Notes: generated from the letters alone by a model not told the origin. A stretch of DNA of 64,000 bases from Paenibacillus validus NBRC 15382 (GCF_004000985.1 NZ_BIMH01000009.1:62001-126000); one strand, 5' to 3'; counted from the stretch's first letter, positions 7,741 to 15,828 are shown. A program made the numbers and translations.

Positions 7741-8990
7741 CCGGCCCGACCTCCCAACTGGACAGGCAGATCGGTTAATTGACCGATCGCATAGCAAGTA
7801 ATCCCTCGGGACTGCAGCTGGCTAGCCCAGGCTTCCTTGCGTACAGCCGGCGGCACGATCCAAATATGGCAAGGATTCATCTGCTGTTTCTTTAACCCCA
7901 GCAGCACCTGCAGCATCGGCTCGCCGAAGGAAGCGCTGACGATCGTCACAAAGCTGCCGGGCGCCAGCTTCTGCGCCTTGTCTTTCAATAACGAACGGAT
8001 CGTGTCCGGACTGTCCGCCTCGACGTCCATCAAATGCCGCAGCACAAGCTGATGCTGATGCTGTCCTTGGCGCGGCTCGAAGTACGCGCTGTCTTTGCCC
8101 GCGGATACGAGACCAAGCGCCAGCCCTCGCTGCGAGCCATATTGAAACAGCGAGGCGGTGACGGAAACCGCAAGCTCGAATTCGTCCGACTCGCCGTAAA
8201 GGCGCTGATCCCGGTCCAACACGATATAAGTTTTCGGCAGCGATTCGCGCTCGAACTCCTTCGACTTCCACGTGCCCGTCTTGGCCGTTGCGTTCCAGTG
8301 AATCCGGGAAATGCGGTCGCCGTATATATACTCCCGAACCCCGTTGATTTGCGTCGTTTCGCGCACAGCCCGGGTCGTCGAGGAATGATGGTTCGCGCCC
8401 TTCACCATCTGGTGGTACTGCTGCCAATCGCGGATCGCGATCGTTTGCGGCAGCACGGAAATCGTTTGCGGCAGCTCCAGCTCACCCCGATGCTCGAACA
8501 AGCCGAATATATCCTCGGTCACGCATTCCGTCCGCCCGAACGTATAATGTCCCCGCCGCATCGCCGGCGTCCGGTATTCCCAATCGGCGCGGCGGCGCCA
8601 ATCCGGCACGAGCGTCGCTTCGAACGTCAGCTCGCGCCCGTTCTTATGGTAGAGACGGTCTTTCACGAACACGTACGGGATCGGCCAAAAGCCCGGAATT
8701 TGCAGCTGCACCTTCACGCCGAGCGTGCTCCCGGCTTCAAGGGTGGTCGCTCCTTCCGCCGTATGAAGAACACGGGTCCCCTGCGTCCGCTTGATGCCGC
8801 TCCACTGGCCGAGCAGCAAATATACGCTCAGGATCAGCATGATGACAAATAACATCAGCGCCAGCTTGCCGCCTTGAAACAACAGGTACCCGAGGCTTCC
8901 TAAAAAAGCGGCGCCCACCGCCCAAAATTTTCGGCTGTAACGGGGGCGTTCGATCCATTTTTGAACGAGCGACGTCCTCACCCTGGTCAC
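7737..8990 (-). CDS. DUF58 domain protein
   Basis: About 417 residues with two adjacent N-terminal transmembrane helices (FWAVGAAFLGSLGYLLF and LALMLFVIMLILSVYLLLG) and a cytoplasmic or peripheral DUF58 region marked by REYIYGDRISRIHWNATAK, the family's R-x-Y-x-x-G-D-x-x-x-x-I-H-W pattern. DUF58 proteins are partners of MoxR AAA ATPases and have a von Willebrand A-like fold. The GTG at 8990 overlaps the moxR stop (GTGA), which argues for coupling. A TTG at 8999 and a GTG at 8981 are possible alternatives, the latter having GGGAGAA at better spacing. Biochemical role unknown. Confidence 0.88.
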   Translation of the reverse strand: MTRVRTSLVQKWIERPRYSRKFWAVGAAFLGSLGYLLFQGGKLALMLFVIMLILSVYLLLGQWSGIKRTQGTRVLHTAEGATTLEAGSTLGVKVQLQIPGFWPIPYVFVKDRLYHKNGRELTFEATLVPDWRRRADWEYRTPAMRRGHYTFGRTECVTEDIFGLFEHRGELELPQTISVLPQTIAIRDWQQYHQMVKGANHHSSTTRAVRETTQINGVREYIYGDRISRIHWNATAKTGTWKSKEFERESLPKTYIVLDRDQRLYGESDEFELAVSVTASLFQYGSQRGLALGLVSAGKDSAYFEPRQGQHQHQLVLRHLMDVEADSPDTIRSLLKDKAQKLAPGSFVTIVSASFGEPMLQVLLGLKKQQMNPCHIWIVPPAVRKEAWASQLQSRGITCYAIGQLTDLPVQLGGRAG

Positions 8991-9946
8991 TTCTCCCAAC
9001 GTACCGGCACCTTCACTTGTTGAAACACCGACTGCAGGACGGATGAAACAGACGCTCCTTCCATCCGCGCTTCCGCTTGCAGAATCAACCGGTGTCCCAG
9101 CACATAGGGCGCCAAAAATTTAATGTCATCCGGGATGACGTACTCTCTTTGCTGCAGCAGAGCATAGGCCTTCGAGGCTTGCACCAGCGCCAGCGTCGCC
9201 CGCGGGCTCGCGCCGAGATATACGGCCGGATGGTTGCGGGTCGCACGCGACACCGCCACCAGGTAAGCCGCGACGGCTTCGTCGAGGTGCACGAGCTTCA
9301 CCTGATGCTGCAGCGCCAATATTTGCTCCACGCCCGAAACGGCTTCCAGCGTATCGAGCGGGTGCGTCACGTTTTGCGCAACGATCATCTGCGTTTCCGT
9401 CTCCGCATCCGGGTAGCCGAGGCTGAACTTCATCATGAAGCGGTCCAGCTGAGCCTCCGGCAGCGTGTACGTCCCCTCGAAATCGATCGGGTTTTGCGTC
9501 GCGAGCAGCAGGAACGGCTTCGGCAGCTCATACGTTTCCCCGTCCACCGTGACGTGACGCTCCTCCATCGCTTCCAGCAGCGCGGATTGCGTCTTCGTCG
9601 TCGCGCGGTTAATTTCATCCGCCAGCAAAATATGCGTCATGATCGGACCCGGGCGGAATATGAACGCCTCTTCCTTCGGATGGTAGATGGAAACACCGGT
9701 AATATCGGTGGGCAGCAAGTCCGGGTTGCATTGAATGCGGCGAAATTGGCCGCGGACCGATTTGGCAAGCGCCTTGATCAGGACCGTTTTGCCGGTGCCT
9801 GGAACATCTTCAAGCAGCACGTGTCCTCCTGCCAGCATCGCCGTAAGCAGCAAAGCGATTTCATCGGTTTTGCCGAGAATGCAGGATTCCAAATTCGCCT
9901 GTATGCGCTTTAACGCTTGTACATCTTCTCGAATCATCGTTTCCAT
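8987..9946 (-). CDS. MoxR family AAA+ ATPase
   Basis: A 319-residue AAA+ ATPase of the MoxR class, chaperone-like proteins thought to assemble or activate metal- or envelope-associated complexes. The Walker A motif is DVPGTGKT (47-54), Walker B is ILLADE (106-111) followed by INRATTKTQSALLEAMEE, and the sensor segment ATQNP is also visible. GGAGG lies 8 bases before the ATG. It leads the three-gene operon with DUF58 and the transglutaminase protein, each start overlapping the stop of the gene before it. Confidence 0.94.
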   Translation of the reverse strand: METMIREDVQALKRIQANLESCILGKTDEIALLLTAMLAGGHVLLEDVPGTGKTVLIKALAKSVRGQFRRIQCNPDLLPTDITGVSIYHPKEEAFIFRPGPIMTHILLADEINRATTKTQSALLEAMEERHVTVDGETYELPKPFLLLATQNPIDFEGTYTLPEAQLDRFMMKFSLGYPDAETETQMIVAQNVTHPLDTLEAVSGVEQILALQHQVKLVHLDEAVAAYLVAVSRATRNHPAVYLGASPRATLALVQASKAYALLQQREYVIPDDIKFLAPYVLGHRLILQAEARMEGASVSSVLQSVFQQVKVPVRWEK

Positions 9947-10104
9947 CGTCCGGGCCTCCTTTATGTCGTACCTCTGTATGATCCATACTAATTCATATAC
10001 GTCAGCGACTGAAAAAAGTTCGCTTGTATGGTGTAATTTTCATTGTACCGGATTCAAAATTCGCCGTATACGTGTAAAACTGATGAAATTGTTTGTAGAA
10101 ATGC

Positions 10105-10127
10105 AAAAAAGCCCCTGATTAGGGGCT
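10105..10127 (-). terminator. Terminator of the spoVA operon
   Basis: Perfect stem AGCCCCT/AGGGGCT around GATT (10110-10127), with six T on the minus strand (10105-10110), 39 bases past the spoVAEb stop. The remaining bases up to moxR (9947-10104) hold no gene. Confidence 0.9.
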
Positions 10128-10165
10128 GAAACAGGTCTTGATGCCGTTCTGCGATCTCAAACGAT

Positions 10166-10543
10166 CTAGCCTTGCGGGCGAAATACGAGCGCGGCCAGGA
10201 AGGAAAAGATGATGGCCGCGGATATGCCTGCGCTGGTCACTTCGAAAATGCCCCCGATGATGCCGATCGGCCCGTCCTCCTTCAAGGAACTGAGCGCCCC
10301 GTTGACGAGGGAGTTGCCGAAGCTCGTAATCGGCACGGTGGCGCCGGCGCCGGCAAATTCGATAAATTGGTCGTACAGCCCTTTATCTTTGTAAGGAATC
10401 GCTTCGACAAGGGCGCCGGCGACGACAAGCGTGCTCATCGTGTGCGCCGGCGTCAAACGGAGCACGTCCATCAGGATTTGTCCGATGACGCAAATGGCGC
10501 CGCCGATCAGGAAAGCCCATATAAATTGGATCCAATTGTCCAT
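10166..10543 (-). CDS. spoVAE: Stage V sporulation protein AE (SpoVAEb type)
   Basis: A 125-residue, almost entirely hydrophobic protein of the SpoVAC/SpoVAEb family: IWAFLIGGAICVIGQILMD at the N-terminus, then the conserved FAGAGATVPITSFGNSLVNGA stretch. SpoVA proteins form the inner-membrane channel through which Ca-dipicolinate enters the forming spore and leaves at germination. It is the last gene of the DUF421-spoVAC-spoVAD-spoVAEb run, 6 bases after spoVAD. Expression in the forespore under sigma G is expected from known systems, but I did not find a convincing promoter. Confidence 0.93.
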   Translation of the reverse strand: MDNWIQFIWAFLIGGAICVIGQILMDVLRLTPAHTMSTLVVAGALVEAIPYKDKGLYDQFIEFAGAGATVPITSFGNSLVNGALSSLKEDGPIGIIGGIFEVTSAGISAAIIFSFLAALVFRPQG

Positions 10544-10549
10544 TCTCGA

Positions 10550-11566
10550 TCACTCTCCGCTTTCTATGGCTACCGCATGCGCGATGCACGGGATGCTCTC
10601 GCCTTGCTGGAACGACAACGGCGACAGCAGCGCGCCGGTCGCTACGACGAGAATGCGCTTCAACTCGCCCTTCGCCAAACGTCTCAACAAATGGCCGTAA
10701 GTCACGGTCGCCGAACAGCCGCAGCCGCTGCCGCCGGCTTGCACAAGCGACTTCTGTTTCTCCAAGTCGTAAATCATCAGCCCGCAATCCTTGTAAGTCG
10801 TCTGTTCGATAGGGACCCGATGCTTCTTCAGCAGCTCGCGGGCAATCCCGTATCCGACCTCCGCGAGGTCGCCGGTAACAATCAGATCGTAATACTCCGG
10901 CTGCCGGTCGAAATCGCGAAAATGCGACTGCAGCGTGTCCACCGCCGCCGGGGCCATCGCCGCGCCCATGTTGAACGGGTCCTTGATCCCCATATCGATA
11001 ACACGGCCGATCGTCGCCCCCGTCACGACAGGGCCGCGGCCATGCTTGCCGATGACGGCGACTCCTGCACCCGTGACGGTATACTGCGCGGTAGGCGGTT
11101 TTTGCGAGCCGTACTCCGTCGGATAGCGAAACTGCTTCTCCGCGGTGCTGTTATGGCTGCACGTTCCCGCCATCGTGTGCTTGGCGTAACCCCCATCGAC
11201 GATCATCGAGGCGATGGCCAGTCCTTCCATCGAGGTGGAGCATGCGCCGAAGATGCCGAGATACGGAATTTGCATCGTCCGGACCGCAAAGCTGTTGCTG
11301 ATGATCTGGTTGATCAGATCGCCGCCGACGTAGAACTCGATCTTCTCCTTGGTCAGGCCCGCATTTTCCACGGCCAGCTTCGCCGCTTCCTCGAGCATCT
11401 TCTTCTCCGCCTTCTCCCAGCTGTCCTGGCCAAGGATGGCATCGGCATGCACAATGTCGAACTCATTGCCCAGCGGCCCTTCCCCTTCATCGGGGCCGAC
11501 GACGGTGGCCGTGCCTAGAATGACGGGCCGGTTGCGGAACTCCCAGCTCTGATGTCCGATTAGCAT
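10550..11566 (-). CDS. spoVAD: Stage V sporulation protein AD
   Basis: A 338-residue protein with a thiolase-like fold. SpoVAD binds dipicolinic acid and works with SpoVAC and SpoVAEb in dipicolinate transport across the spore inner membrane. Family features include the N-terminal GTATVVGPDEGEGPLG, the central GACSTSMEGLAIASMIVDGG and the C-terminal GSGCGCSATVTYG. The length is typical. GGGGGG is 7 bases before the ATG, and spoVAC ends only 1 base upstream. Confidence 0.96.
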   Translation of the reverse strand: MLIGHQSWEFRNRPVILGTATVVGPDEGEGPLGNEFDIVHADAILGQDSWEKAEKKMLEEAAKLAVENAGLTKEKIEFYVGGDLINQIISNSFAVRTMQIPYLGIFGACSTSMEGLAIASMIVDGGYAKHTMAGTCSHNSTAEKQFRYPTEYGSQKPPTAQYTVTGAGVAVIGKHGRGPVVTGATIGRVIDMGIKDPFNMGAAMAPAAVDTLQSHFRDFDRQPEYYDLIVTGDLAEVGYGIARELLKKHRVPIEQTTYKDCGLMIYDLEKQKSLVQAGGSGCGCSATVTYGHLLRRLAKGELKRILVVATGALLSPLSFQQGESIPCIAHAVAIESGE

Positions 11567-11567
11567 T

Positions 11568-12047
11568 TTATTGCCCCCCTATGCCAAGTATCAGATGGAT
11601 CAGGCCGACAACGAATGCCGCGACTACGCCGAAAACGATGACCGAGCCGGCCAGCTTAAATATATTGCCGCCGACACCAAGCACAAAGCCCTCGCTTTTG
11701 TGTTCAAGCGCCGCAGAGCACACCGAGTTCGCGAACCCTGTGACCGGAACGCTCGAGCCCCCGCCGGCCCACTGTGCGATTTTATCGTATACCCCGAGAC
11801 TTGTCAGTACGACAGAGATGAAAATCAGGACGGCTACCGTCGGATCTCCGGCCGTCTTCTTGTCAAAGCCGAACCCGTGAATGAATATTTCACTAATCAC
11901 CTGTCCGACGAAACAGATGGCTCCACCCACGATAAAAGCGCGTATGCAGTTTTTCAGCACCGGTCTTGCCGGTTCCCGCGTCTTCGCTAATTCCTGATAC
12001 TCCTGCTGCACCCAAGTTAACTTTTTCATCTTCGATTTCGTGGACAT
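11568..12047 (-). CDS. spoVAC: Stage V sporulation protein AC
   Basis: A 159-residue membrane protein homologous to SpoVAC, which behaves as a mechanosensitive channel for Ca-dipicolinate release. A charged N-terminus (residues 1-35) precedes hydrophobic helices beginning FIVGGAICFVGQVISEIF. The loop GGGSSVPVTGFANSVCSAA parallels the equivalent stretch in SpoVAEb. GGAG lies 9 bases before the ATG. It follows the DUF421 gene by about 23 bases. Confidence 0.96.
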   Translation of the reverse strand: MSTKSKMKKLTWVQQEYQELAKTREPARPVLKNCIRAFIVGGAICFVGQVISEIFIHGFGFDKKTAGDPTVAVLIFISVVLTSLGVYDKIAQWAGGGSSVPVTGFANSVCSAALEHKSEGFVLGVGGNIFKLAGSVIVFGVVAAFVVGLIHLILGIGGQ

Positions 12048-12070
12048 GCGGACGGTCTCCTTTCGAATTT

Positions 12071-12931
12071 CTATCTCTTTAGTATGGGCTCGACTTGATC
12101 GATCATGCGTCGCAATTGTTGTGCATCTTGCTCATACATCGCTTTCGCTTCCGGACTCGCCGTGCTTAAGCTGAAGAGCGTCAAATCAGCCTCGCATTTC
12201 TTCAAAGTGGCCAGAAGCAGCGGCATGTCCGTCTGTTGCGGCACCTGCAGCTTATCGTCGTACAAATCGACATACAGCTGACCGCAAGCGTTGACTTGAC
12301 CGATAAAAACATTCTCCAGCGTTACCCCTAGCTTCTCCAATTCCGTGTGAAGCCATTCCCGGCTCAGCCCCGCCGCAGCAAGCGCCTCGTCCATGATATT
12401 GCCATCGATTACGACCGCCTTCGTCTCGCGATCCCGCGCTACCCGCATGCCGAGATGCTTCGGGGTCAACGGCTGATTTTCGCTTTTTAACAGCACGCTC
12501 AAATCGCCGCTCGCCTCGAGCATCGCGAATTCCACGTCGGCCACGTTAAACACGCTTTTCGTTCGCAGCTGCTCCAGCAATTCGTTCACGGTAAACCTCT
12601 CCCGCTTCAGGTTGTCTTCCAGCACTTTTCCTTCCTGGATAAACACGGTTCCCCTGCCCTCGAGCCATTCTCGGAGCCGCAAGCTTTTCAACGTAAACAG
12701 CTCGACCACGAAGGGCACCAGAAACCAGACAGCGATAGCCGTTAAGCCGTATAAATAATGAGCTTCCAAATCGGTCGAAATAAACCCGGCCAACTCCCCG
12801 AGAGTGATGCCCGTTATATATTCGAAGAACGTCAGCTGGGAAATTTGCTTTTTACCTAAAATGCGCGTTATCGCAAACAAGATGACGAGGGCCGTGAACG
12901 AACGTAATGCGATATGCATCAAATCCTGCAA
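12071..12931 (-). CDS. DUF421 (YetF-like) membrane protein of the spoVA cluster
   Basis: About 286 residues: three N-terminal transmembrane helices containing the DUF421 signature LGKKQISQLTFFEYITGITLGELAG, a cytoplasmic alpha/beta region, and a C-terminal tail rich in short helices. DUF421 proteins accompany spoVAC-spoVAD-spoVAEb in the accessory spoVA2mob operon of Bacillus, where the DUF421/DUF1657 protein is tied to increased wet-heat resistance and altered inner-membrane properties of spores. The TTG at 12931 is preferred because GGGAGAGG lies 6 bases upstream. A GTG at 12958 has no Shine-Dalgarno. The exact start is uncertain. Confidence 0.85.
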   Translation of the reverse strand: MQDLMHIALRSFTALVILFAITRILGKKQISQLTFFEYITGITLGELAGFISTDLEAHYLYGLTAIAVWFLVPFVVELFTLKSLRLREWLEGRGTVFIQEGKVLEDNLKRERFTVNELLEQLRTKSVFNVADVEFAMLEASGDLSVLLKSENQPLTPKHLGMRVARDRETKAVVIDGNIMDEALAAAGLSREWLHTELEKLGVTLENVFIGQVNACGQLYVDLYDDKLQVPQQTDMPLLLATLKKCEADLTLFSLSTASPEAKAMYEQDAQQLRRMIDQVEPILKR

Positions 12932-13100
12932 AGCTTCCCTCTCCCTGCTAACAAGCACTTATTTGACCTTGCAAAACAAGGCGAACGATATAAATTATGT
13001 ACCGAATCGACTTCCATTTATCCGGTGCCGTCGTCTGGTGATTTTTCCCATTCATTAGTTAAGAAAATTTGAGCACATTAGAGTTCGGGAGGTGATTCGC

Positions 13101-13307
13101 ATGACAGTGGCATCGCAAGTAAAAACGACGCTCGCATCCTTGAAAAGCGCTCAAGCCAGCCTGGAGACGTTCGCTCTTGGCACCCAGAACCAGGAAGCCA
13201 AAACCTTGTTCGAGAATTGCGCCAAGCAAACTCAGCAAATTGTCGACCAAGTGAATTCTCGCGTTCAAGATCTCGAGAACGAAGAACCGCAGTATAAAGG
13301 CTTCTAA
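13101..13307 (+). CDS. DUF1657 domain protein, spore-associated
   Basis: A 68-residue helical protein starting MTVASQVKTTLASLKSAQ, with the DUF1657 pattern continuing FALGTQNQEAKTLFENCAKQ. GGGAGGTG lies 6 bases before the ATG at 13101. DUF1657 genes occur in the accessory spoVA2mob operon beside DUF421 and spoVAC/AD/AEb. Here the gene is divergent from the DUF421 gene, across a 170-base intergenic region. A role in spore resistance is inferred from context. Confidence 0.9.
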   Translation: MTVASQVKTTLASLKSAQASLETFALGTQNQEAKTLFENCAKQTQQIVDQVNSRVQDLENEEPQYKGF

Positions 13308-13330
13308 TATTGGCCTGAAGAACAAATAAG

Positions 13331-13374
13331 AGCCCGGTACCGCCTCTCCGCCAAGGAGAAGCAACCGGGCTTTT
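13331..13374 (+). terminator. Terminator after the DUF1657 gene
   Basis: AGCCCGGT (13331-13338) pairs with ACCGGGCT (13364-13371), with an inner TCTCC/GGAGA stem and four T. It may also serve the small leftward gene at 13387. Confidence 0.85.
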
Positions 13375-13386
13375 AATCGACAATCC

Positions 13387-13464
13387 TCATATCCATATCA
13401 GCAGTAAGACCAACAGCAAAATAAACAGCACCAGAATAAGCACCACGGATTCGTATGCGACCAT
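13387..13464 (-). CDS. YjcZ-like tiny sporulation peptide (25 aa)
   Basis: A 25-codon frame reading MVAYESVVLILVLFILLLVL and ending LLIWI, preceded by GGAAGGAAG about 5 bases before the ATG. The core L-I-L-V-L-F-I-L-L is the hallmark of the YjcZ family of very small sporulation-associated membrane peptides, which normally follow a short polar or Gly/Tyr-rich N-terminus. Its position beside the spoVA/DUF1657 cluster supports a spore role. The N-terminus lacks the usual glycine run, so family membership is likely but not certain. Confidence 0.65.
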   Translation of the reverse strand: MVAYESVVLILVLFILLLVLLLIWI

Positions 13465-13646
13465 CGTATCTTCCTTCCGCTAACTTTTTGGCCCTCCATC
13501 CATCCTATGCGTACGCCCGGTCCGGCGAACCGGTCACTCGCCCATTAACGATACGGAATGACCGTCTATTCAGATGACAAAGAACGTGATATAATGCCAT
13601 TGTTCACGTGAACATATGCCTTTTTCTTAGGAGGACTTCGAATATC

Positions 13647-14912
13647 ATGGCCATTCGTACCGAAGAACAGCTGATCGCTTTTGTTCAAGAGACCGTTCGC
13701 CTTACCCCCGTCGCCGATATTCACACCCACTTATTCGCCGAATCGTTCGGCGACCTGCTGTTATGGGGGGTTGACGACCTGCTGACGTATCACTATTTGA
13801 TCGCTGAAATGTTCCGGTTTCGTCCCGATCTGTCTTACGACGATTTCTGGCGGATGAGCAAAACGGAGCGCGCCGATCTGATTTGGCAAACATTGTTTAT
13901 CGATCACTCTCCTTACAGCGAAGCATGCCGCGGCGTCGTCACGGTGCTGAACCGTCTCGGCTTCGACTTGTCCACGCGCGATTTGGAATCGTACCGGGCC
14001 TACTTCCGGGAAGTGCAGGCTAGCGATTATATCGACCGGATTCTGGAGCTGGCGGGTGTCAAGACGGTAGTCATGACGAACGATCCGTTCGACGACTACG
14101 AGCGGGAGCGTTGGTCCGGCGGAGGCAGCACCGACCCGCGGTTTTTGGCCGCGCTGCGCATCGACCCGCTGCTGAACGGCTGGGATTCGGCCTATATGAA
14201 GCTCCAGCAGCAAGGATATGCGGTAACGCAAGATTTCTCGGGAGACACGGCAGCGGAGGTGAGGCGCTTTCTTCACGATTGGATCGGCCGAATGAACCCG
14301 CTGTACATGGCCGTTTCGCTGCCGAACGATTTCGCCTACCCCGAGCCGTCATTGCGGGGACGGGTCATTGACGAATGCATCCTTCCCGTTGCCGAGGAAG
14401 CGGGCATTCCGTTCGCGCTTATGATCGGCGTCAAACGGAAGGTCAACCCTTCGCTGAAGGACGCGGGGGACAGTCTGGGCTACAGCGACATCGGGGCCGT
14501 CGAACGGATCGTGAGCGGACACCCGAACGTCAAATTTCTGGTGACGATGCTATCGCGGGAAAATCAGCACGAGCTGGCCGTGACGGCGCGAAAAAACCGC
14601 AATCTGCTCATCTTTGGCTGCTGGTGGTTTCTGAACAATCCGAGCCTCATCGAAGAAATAACCCGGATGCGGCTTGAGCTGCTCGGCGGCAGCGTCATTC
14701 CCCAGCATTCCGACTGCCGGGTGCTTGATCAGCTGCTCTACAAGTGGGATCATTCCCGGACGATTATCGCTAAGGTGCTTGGCGATAAATACACGGATTT
14801 GCTGCGGGCGGGCTGGCGCCTGGAGGAAGACGAAATTCGCCGCGACGTGGAAGGACTGCTCGGCGGCGCGTTCTGGACGTTCCTGGGGAAACCCGATCCT
14901 TCTGCCAAGTAA
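13647..14912 (+). CDS. Uronate isomerase-like amidohydrolase
   Basis: A 421-residue protein resembling glucuronate isomerase (UxaC), a TIM-barrel of the amidohydrolase superfamily that interconverts aldo- and keto-uronates. The metal-binding HxH of the first strand is seen as VADIHTHLF, and the typical DDLLTYHYL, GVKTVVMTNDPFDD and LRIDPLLNGW segments follow. It is shorter than classical UxaC (about 470 residues) and has no hexuronate genes beside it, so a different substrate is possible. The ATG at 13647 follows AGGAGG by 12 bases; an upstream GTG at 13608 lacks a Shine-Dalgarno. Confidence 0.75.
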   Translation: MAIRTEEQLIAFVQETVRLTPVADIHTHLFAESFGDLLLWGVDDLLTYHYLIAEMFRFRPDLSYDDFWRMSKTERADLIWQTLFIDHSPYSEACRGVVTVLNRLGFDLSTRDLESYRAYFREVQASDYIDRILELAGVKTVVMTNDPFDDYERERWSGGGSTDPRFLAALRIDPLLNGWDSAYMKLQQQGYAVTQDFSGDTAAEVRRFLHDWIGRMNPLYMAVSLPNDFAYPEPSLRGRVIDECILPVAEEAGIPFALMIGVKRKVNPSLKDAGDSLGYSDIGAVERIVSGHPNVKFLVTMLSRENQHELAVTARKNRNLLIFGCWWFLNNPSLIEEITRMRLELLGGSVIPQHSDCRVLDQLLYKWDHSRTIIAKVLGDKYTDLLRAGWRLEEDEIRRDVEGLLGGAFWTFLGKPDPSAK

Positions 14913-15297
14913 CGAAGCTGCCGATCGAAGACTTGCCCCTTGCCTCTTGCCTCTTGCTTCGAACCTGAATGGAATGGCTCATGGCTTTCCAGCTTGCCCG
15001 GAAGAACGCCACAGGAAAAAGGACTCCTTGCGGAGTCCTTTCCAACGGTGAATTCATGATGGTCGCTTGCCATGAATCTTGCGTAAAGCATGAGTCTTAC
15101 CTCGGGTCACGTCTTGCAGTACGTTGTACTACCCTTACGTGTCTTTGGCACATCCCTCCGCTTCTATCTCGATTCAACAACAACTTCCTTGGTATAACCC
15201 GCTAATTTGCTCAACGGAACCACACCTCTCTCTTTCACCGTTGATCCTATGTTGCGCAGATGAGCCTCGTTCCATACACTTCGGGGGCCTATTTTTT
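14913..15297. other. Intergenic region with terminator and AT-richer patch
   Basis: No complete gene is visible in these 385 bases. A hairpin AAAGGACTCC/GGAGTCCTTT at 15018-15041 separates the uronate-isomerase-like gene from the leftward transpeptidase gene. Between 15164 and about 15270 the minus strand has an open, AT-richer stretch ending with peptide VPLSKLAGYTKEVVVESR before a stop. It looks protein-like and differs in codon use from its neighbours, but I could not assign it; it may be a gene remnant. Confidence 0.4.
15016..15041. terminator. Bidirectional hairpin terminator
   Basis: AAAGGACTCC (15018-15027) and GGAGTCCTTT (15032-15041) form a 10-bp stem with a 4-base loop. The minus strand reads into five T; the plus side has only three T. 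Confidence 0.7.
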
Positions 15298-15699
15298 TCA
15301 ATCTTGAATGACGACGACCGTCCCGAGCGGGATATGCCGATACAACCATTCGATATCCCGATTCAACATGCGGATACAGCCCGACGAAACGCTCGACCCG
15401 ATCGCATACGGCCGATTCGTGCCGTGAATCCCGTACGTATAACCTCCGCTACCTGGCACGTTGATGCCCATCCATCGCGTCCCGAGGGGATTTTTCGGAT
15501 GGCCGCCGGGAATTTGCTTTCGTACGTACCACGGCTTCACGATTTTCGTCACAATATGGAAGGTGCCCGTCGGGGTCAGCTCTCTGCGGCGTCCGGTCGC
15601 CACCGGAAACGAGCGATAGACACGTCCGTTGTGGATAAGGGACAGACGGTTTGCCTTTTTTTCAATGAGCAGGTACACCCCCTCCTCTTGCAAGCCCAT
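15298..15699 (-). CDS. L,D-transpeptidase (YkuD) domain protein, signal peptide severed
   Basis: The 133-residue frame contains a whole YkuD catalytic domain: HGTN and the nucleophile motif SSGCIRM, preceded by TPTGTFHIV and NPLGTRWMGI. YkuD enzymes make 3-3 cross-links in peptidoglycan or spore cortex and act outside the membrane. As it stands this frame starts at an ATG with no export signal. The same frame continues upstream past an in-frame TGA (15775-15777) into a classic signal peptide. The gene is therefore either inactivated by one nonsense change, affected by a sequence error, or expressed as a cytosolic form. GGAGG does not stand before the 15699 ATG, which argues against it as a native start. 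Confidence 0.75.
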   Translation of the reverse strand: MGLQEEGVYLLIEKKANRLSLIHNGRVYRSFPVATGRRRELTPTGTFHIVTKIVKPWYVRKQIPGGHPKNPLGTRWMGINVPGSGGYTYGIHGTNRPYAIGSSVSSGCIRMLNRDIEWLYRHIPLGTVVVIQD

Positions 15700-15828
15700 G
15701 AGCAGCTCCGCATCGGCTTGTTGTCGGGTCGGAGGCGCGGCGTTACCCGCTTCAGCCGAAGCCGGGGCGGGTAATCATCCTGCAAGCAGCAACCAAACGC
15801 ACAGAAGTAATGGTAGGGCCCGATTCAA
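15700..15828 (-). pseudogene. Signal-peptide end of the L,D-transpeptidase, cut by TGA
   Basis: From a TTG at 15828, with GGAG 9 bases upstream, the minus strand encodes MNRALPLLLCVWLLLAG, then TGA, then LPAPASAEAGNAAPPTRQQ and onward in the same frame into the YkuD domain. The charged start, leucine core and A-S-A cleavage site are a textbook signal peptide, interrupted only by the stop at codon 18. The intact gene would have been 15298-15828 (176 aa). Confidence 0.75.

Noticed and set aside
10172-11518. Long plus-strand frame across spoVAE-spoVAD (448 codons)
   Set aside because: Antisense to two conserved genes, Arg/Asp/His-rich, no motif and no Shine-Dalgarno.
12959-13100. Sigma G promoters between the DUF421 and DUF1657 genes
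   Set aside because: Only loose matches (CATAATT, CACATTA) without a properly spaced -35 on either strand.
14750-15091. Minus-strand frame downstream of the uronate-isomerase-like gene
   Set aside because: It overlaps the end of that gene antisense and runs through the terminator hairpin; no motif or Shine-Dalgarno.
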